Part shown: positions 41,708 to 41,846 of the stretch, piece after piece
Layout: each line of letters starts with the position of its first letter
How positions within the stretch are numbered: the first letter of the stretch is position 1
Notes under the pieces: model-generated
What the model was told of the DNA's origin: nothing
What the model saw: the letters and a program-made list of their open reading frames with translations, nothing else
Databases searched by the model: none
Made by a program: the position numbers and the translations under genes
DNA from: an uncultured Chlorobiaceae bacterium
Lineage (GTDB): Bacteria; Bacteroidota; Chlorobiia; Chlorobiales; Chlorobiaceae
Length of the DNA: 41,846 nt
NCBI GenBank assembly: GCA_903994525.1
Contig: CAJEXW010000022.1
Location: forward strand, 1 to 41,846
Direction: 5' to 3'

Positions 41708-41846
41708 ATGATTGGGGAAAACACTAAAAAGGTCATAATTGAAATGGCAAAGTATTCTTTGTGTAATATCGAAGAGTTTATAGCGGCTCGGCGGAGTGGT
41801 TTAGAACCAGTGAAAGAGCCCTTGTCTGTTTCAGGTTTATTTGAGG
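41708..41846 (+). CDS. Hypothetical ORF running off the window
   Basis: A frame opens at ATG 41708 (MIGENTKKVIIEMAKYSL) and is still open at the last base, 46 codons later (EEFIAARRSGLEPVKEPLSV). No ribosome binding site is obvious and I do not recognise the product. An internal ATG (MAKYSLCNIEEF) could be the real start. Confidence 0.35.
   Translation, partial: MIGENTKKVIIEMAKYSLCNIEEFIAARRSGLEPVKEPLSVSGLFE

Overview
The window looks like a chromosome segment of a green sulfur bacterium (Chlorobiaceae, Chlorobium/Pelodictyon-like). This is inferred from the gene mix: class II B12-dependent ribonucleotide reductase, the cobO-btuC-btuD-cbiR cobamide cassette, paired TIGR04282/TIGR04283 glycosyltransferases and a DUF4293 protein. 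Housekeeping genes are moderately GC-rich and the accessory block at about 7.8-17.1 kb is visibly AT-richer. No rRNA or tRNA gene was found.

Layout. 1-249: an IS21-like transposon end fused in frame to the last part of a cas4 gene. 250-480: CRISPR leader with a promoter. 481-4464: a CRISPR array of 60 repeats and 59 spacers, with no intact cas gene in view. 4.7-7.3 kb: a DUF1275 membrane protein and two glycosyltransferases. 7.3-7.84 kb: a shrunken relic of cobO-btuC-btuD. 7.9-17.1 kb: a defence/mobile island holding two copies of a YhdJ-type DNA methyltransferase (one frameshifted), broken restriction and GIY-YIG nuclease genes, a BRO-N protein, an orphan VapB, an AAA ATPase plus PD-(D/E)xK-like pair, a DUF1016 pseudogene, a GmrSD-like DUF262 nuclease and two families of palindromic repeats. 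17.15-23.74 kb: the intact cobO-btuC-btuD and cbiR genes, split by a 2.9-kb block of toxin-antitoxin modules. 23.7-24.4 kb: acetyltransferase and transposase debris. 24.5-41.3 kb: mostly ordinary chromosome (GroES-like, nadA, pentapeptide membrane protein, pepD, AAA/DUF1703 protein, nrdJ, ftsE-like, pdxA, DUF4293, then permease, aminotransferase, CMD-family protein and metY ending in a strong terminator).

How it fits together. The cobamide genes (salvage transport, adenosylation and CbiR remodelling) supply the cofactor used by NrdJ further right. The left half is an anti-phage region under heavy turnover, where genes are duplicated, truncated, frameshifted and invaded by small repeats.

The most striking result is in the spacers. 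Translating them shows that at least ten match conserved motifs of the major capsid protein VP1 of gokushovirus-type Microviridae (ssDNA phages) and one matches the VP4 replication initiator. Several pairs encode the same peptide with mostly silent differences. Nearly all are antisense to the phage genes. This implies long-running conflict between this lineage and small ssDNA phages. The most plausible uncharacterised protein system is the coupled AAA ATPase / PD-(D/E)xK-like pair at 10853-12594.
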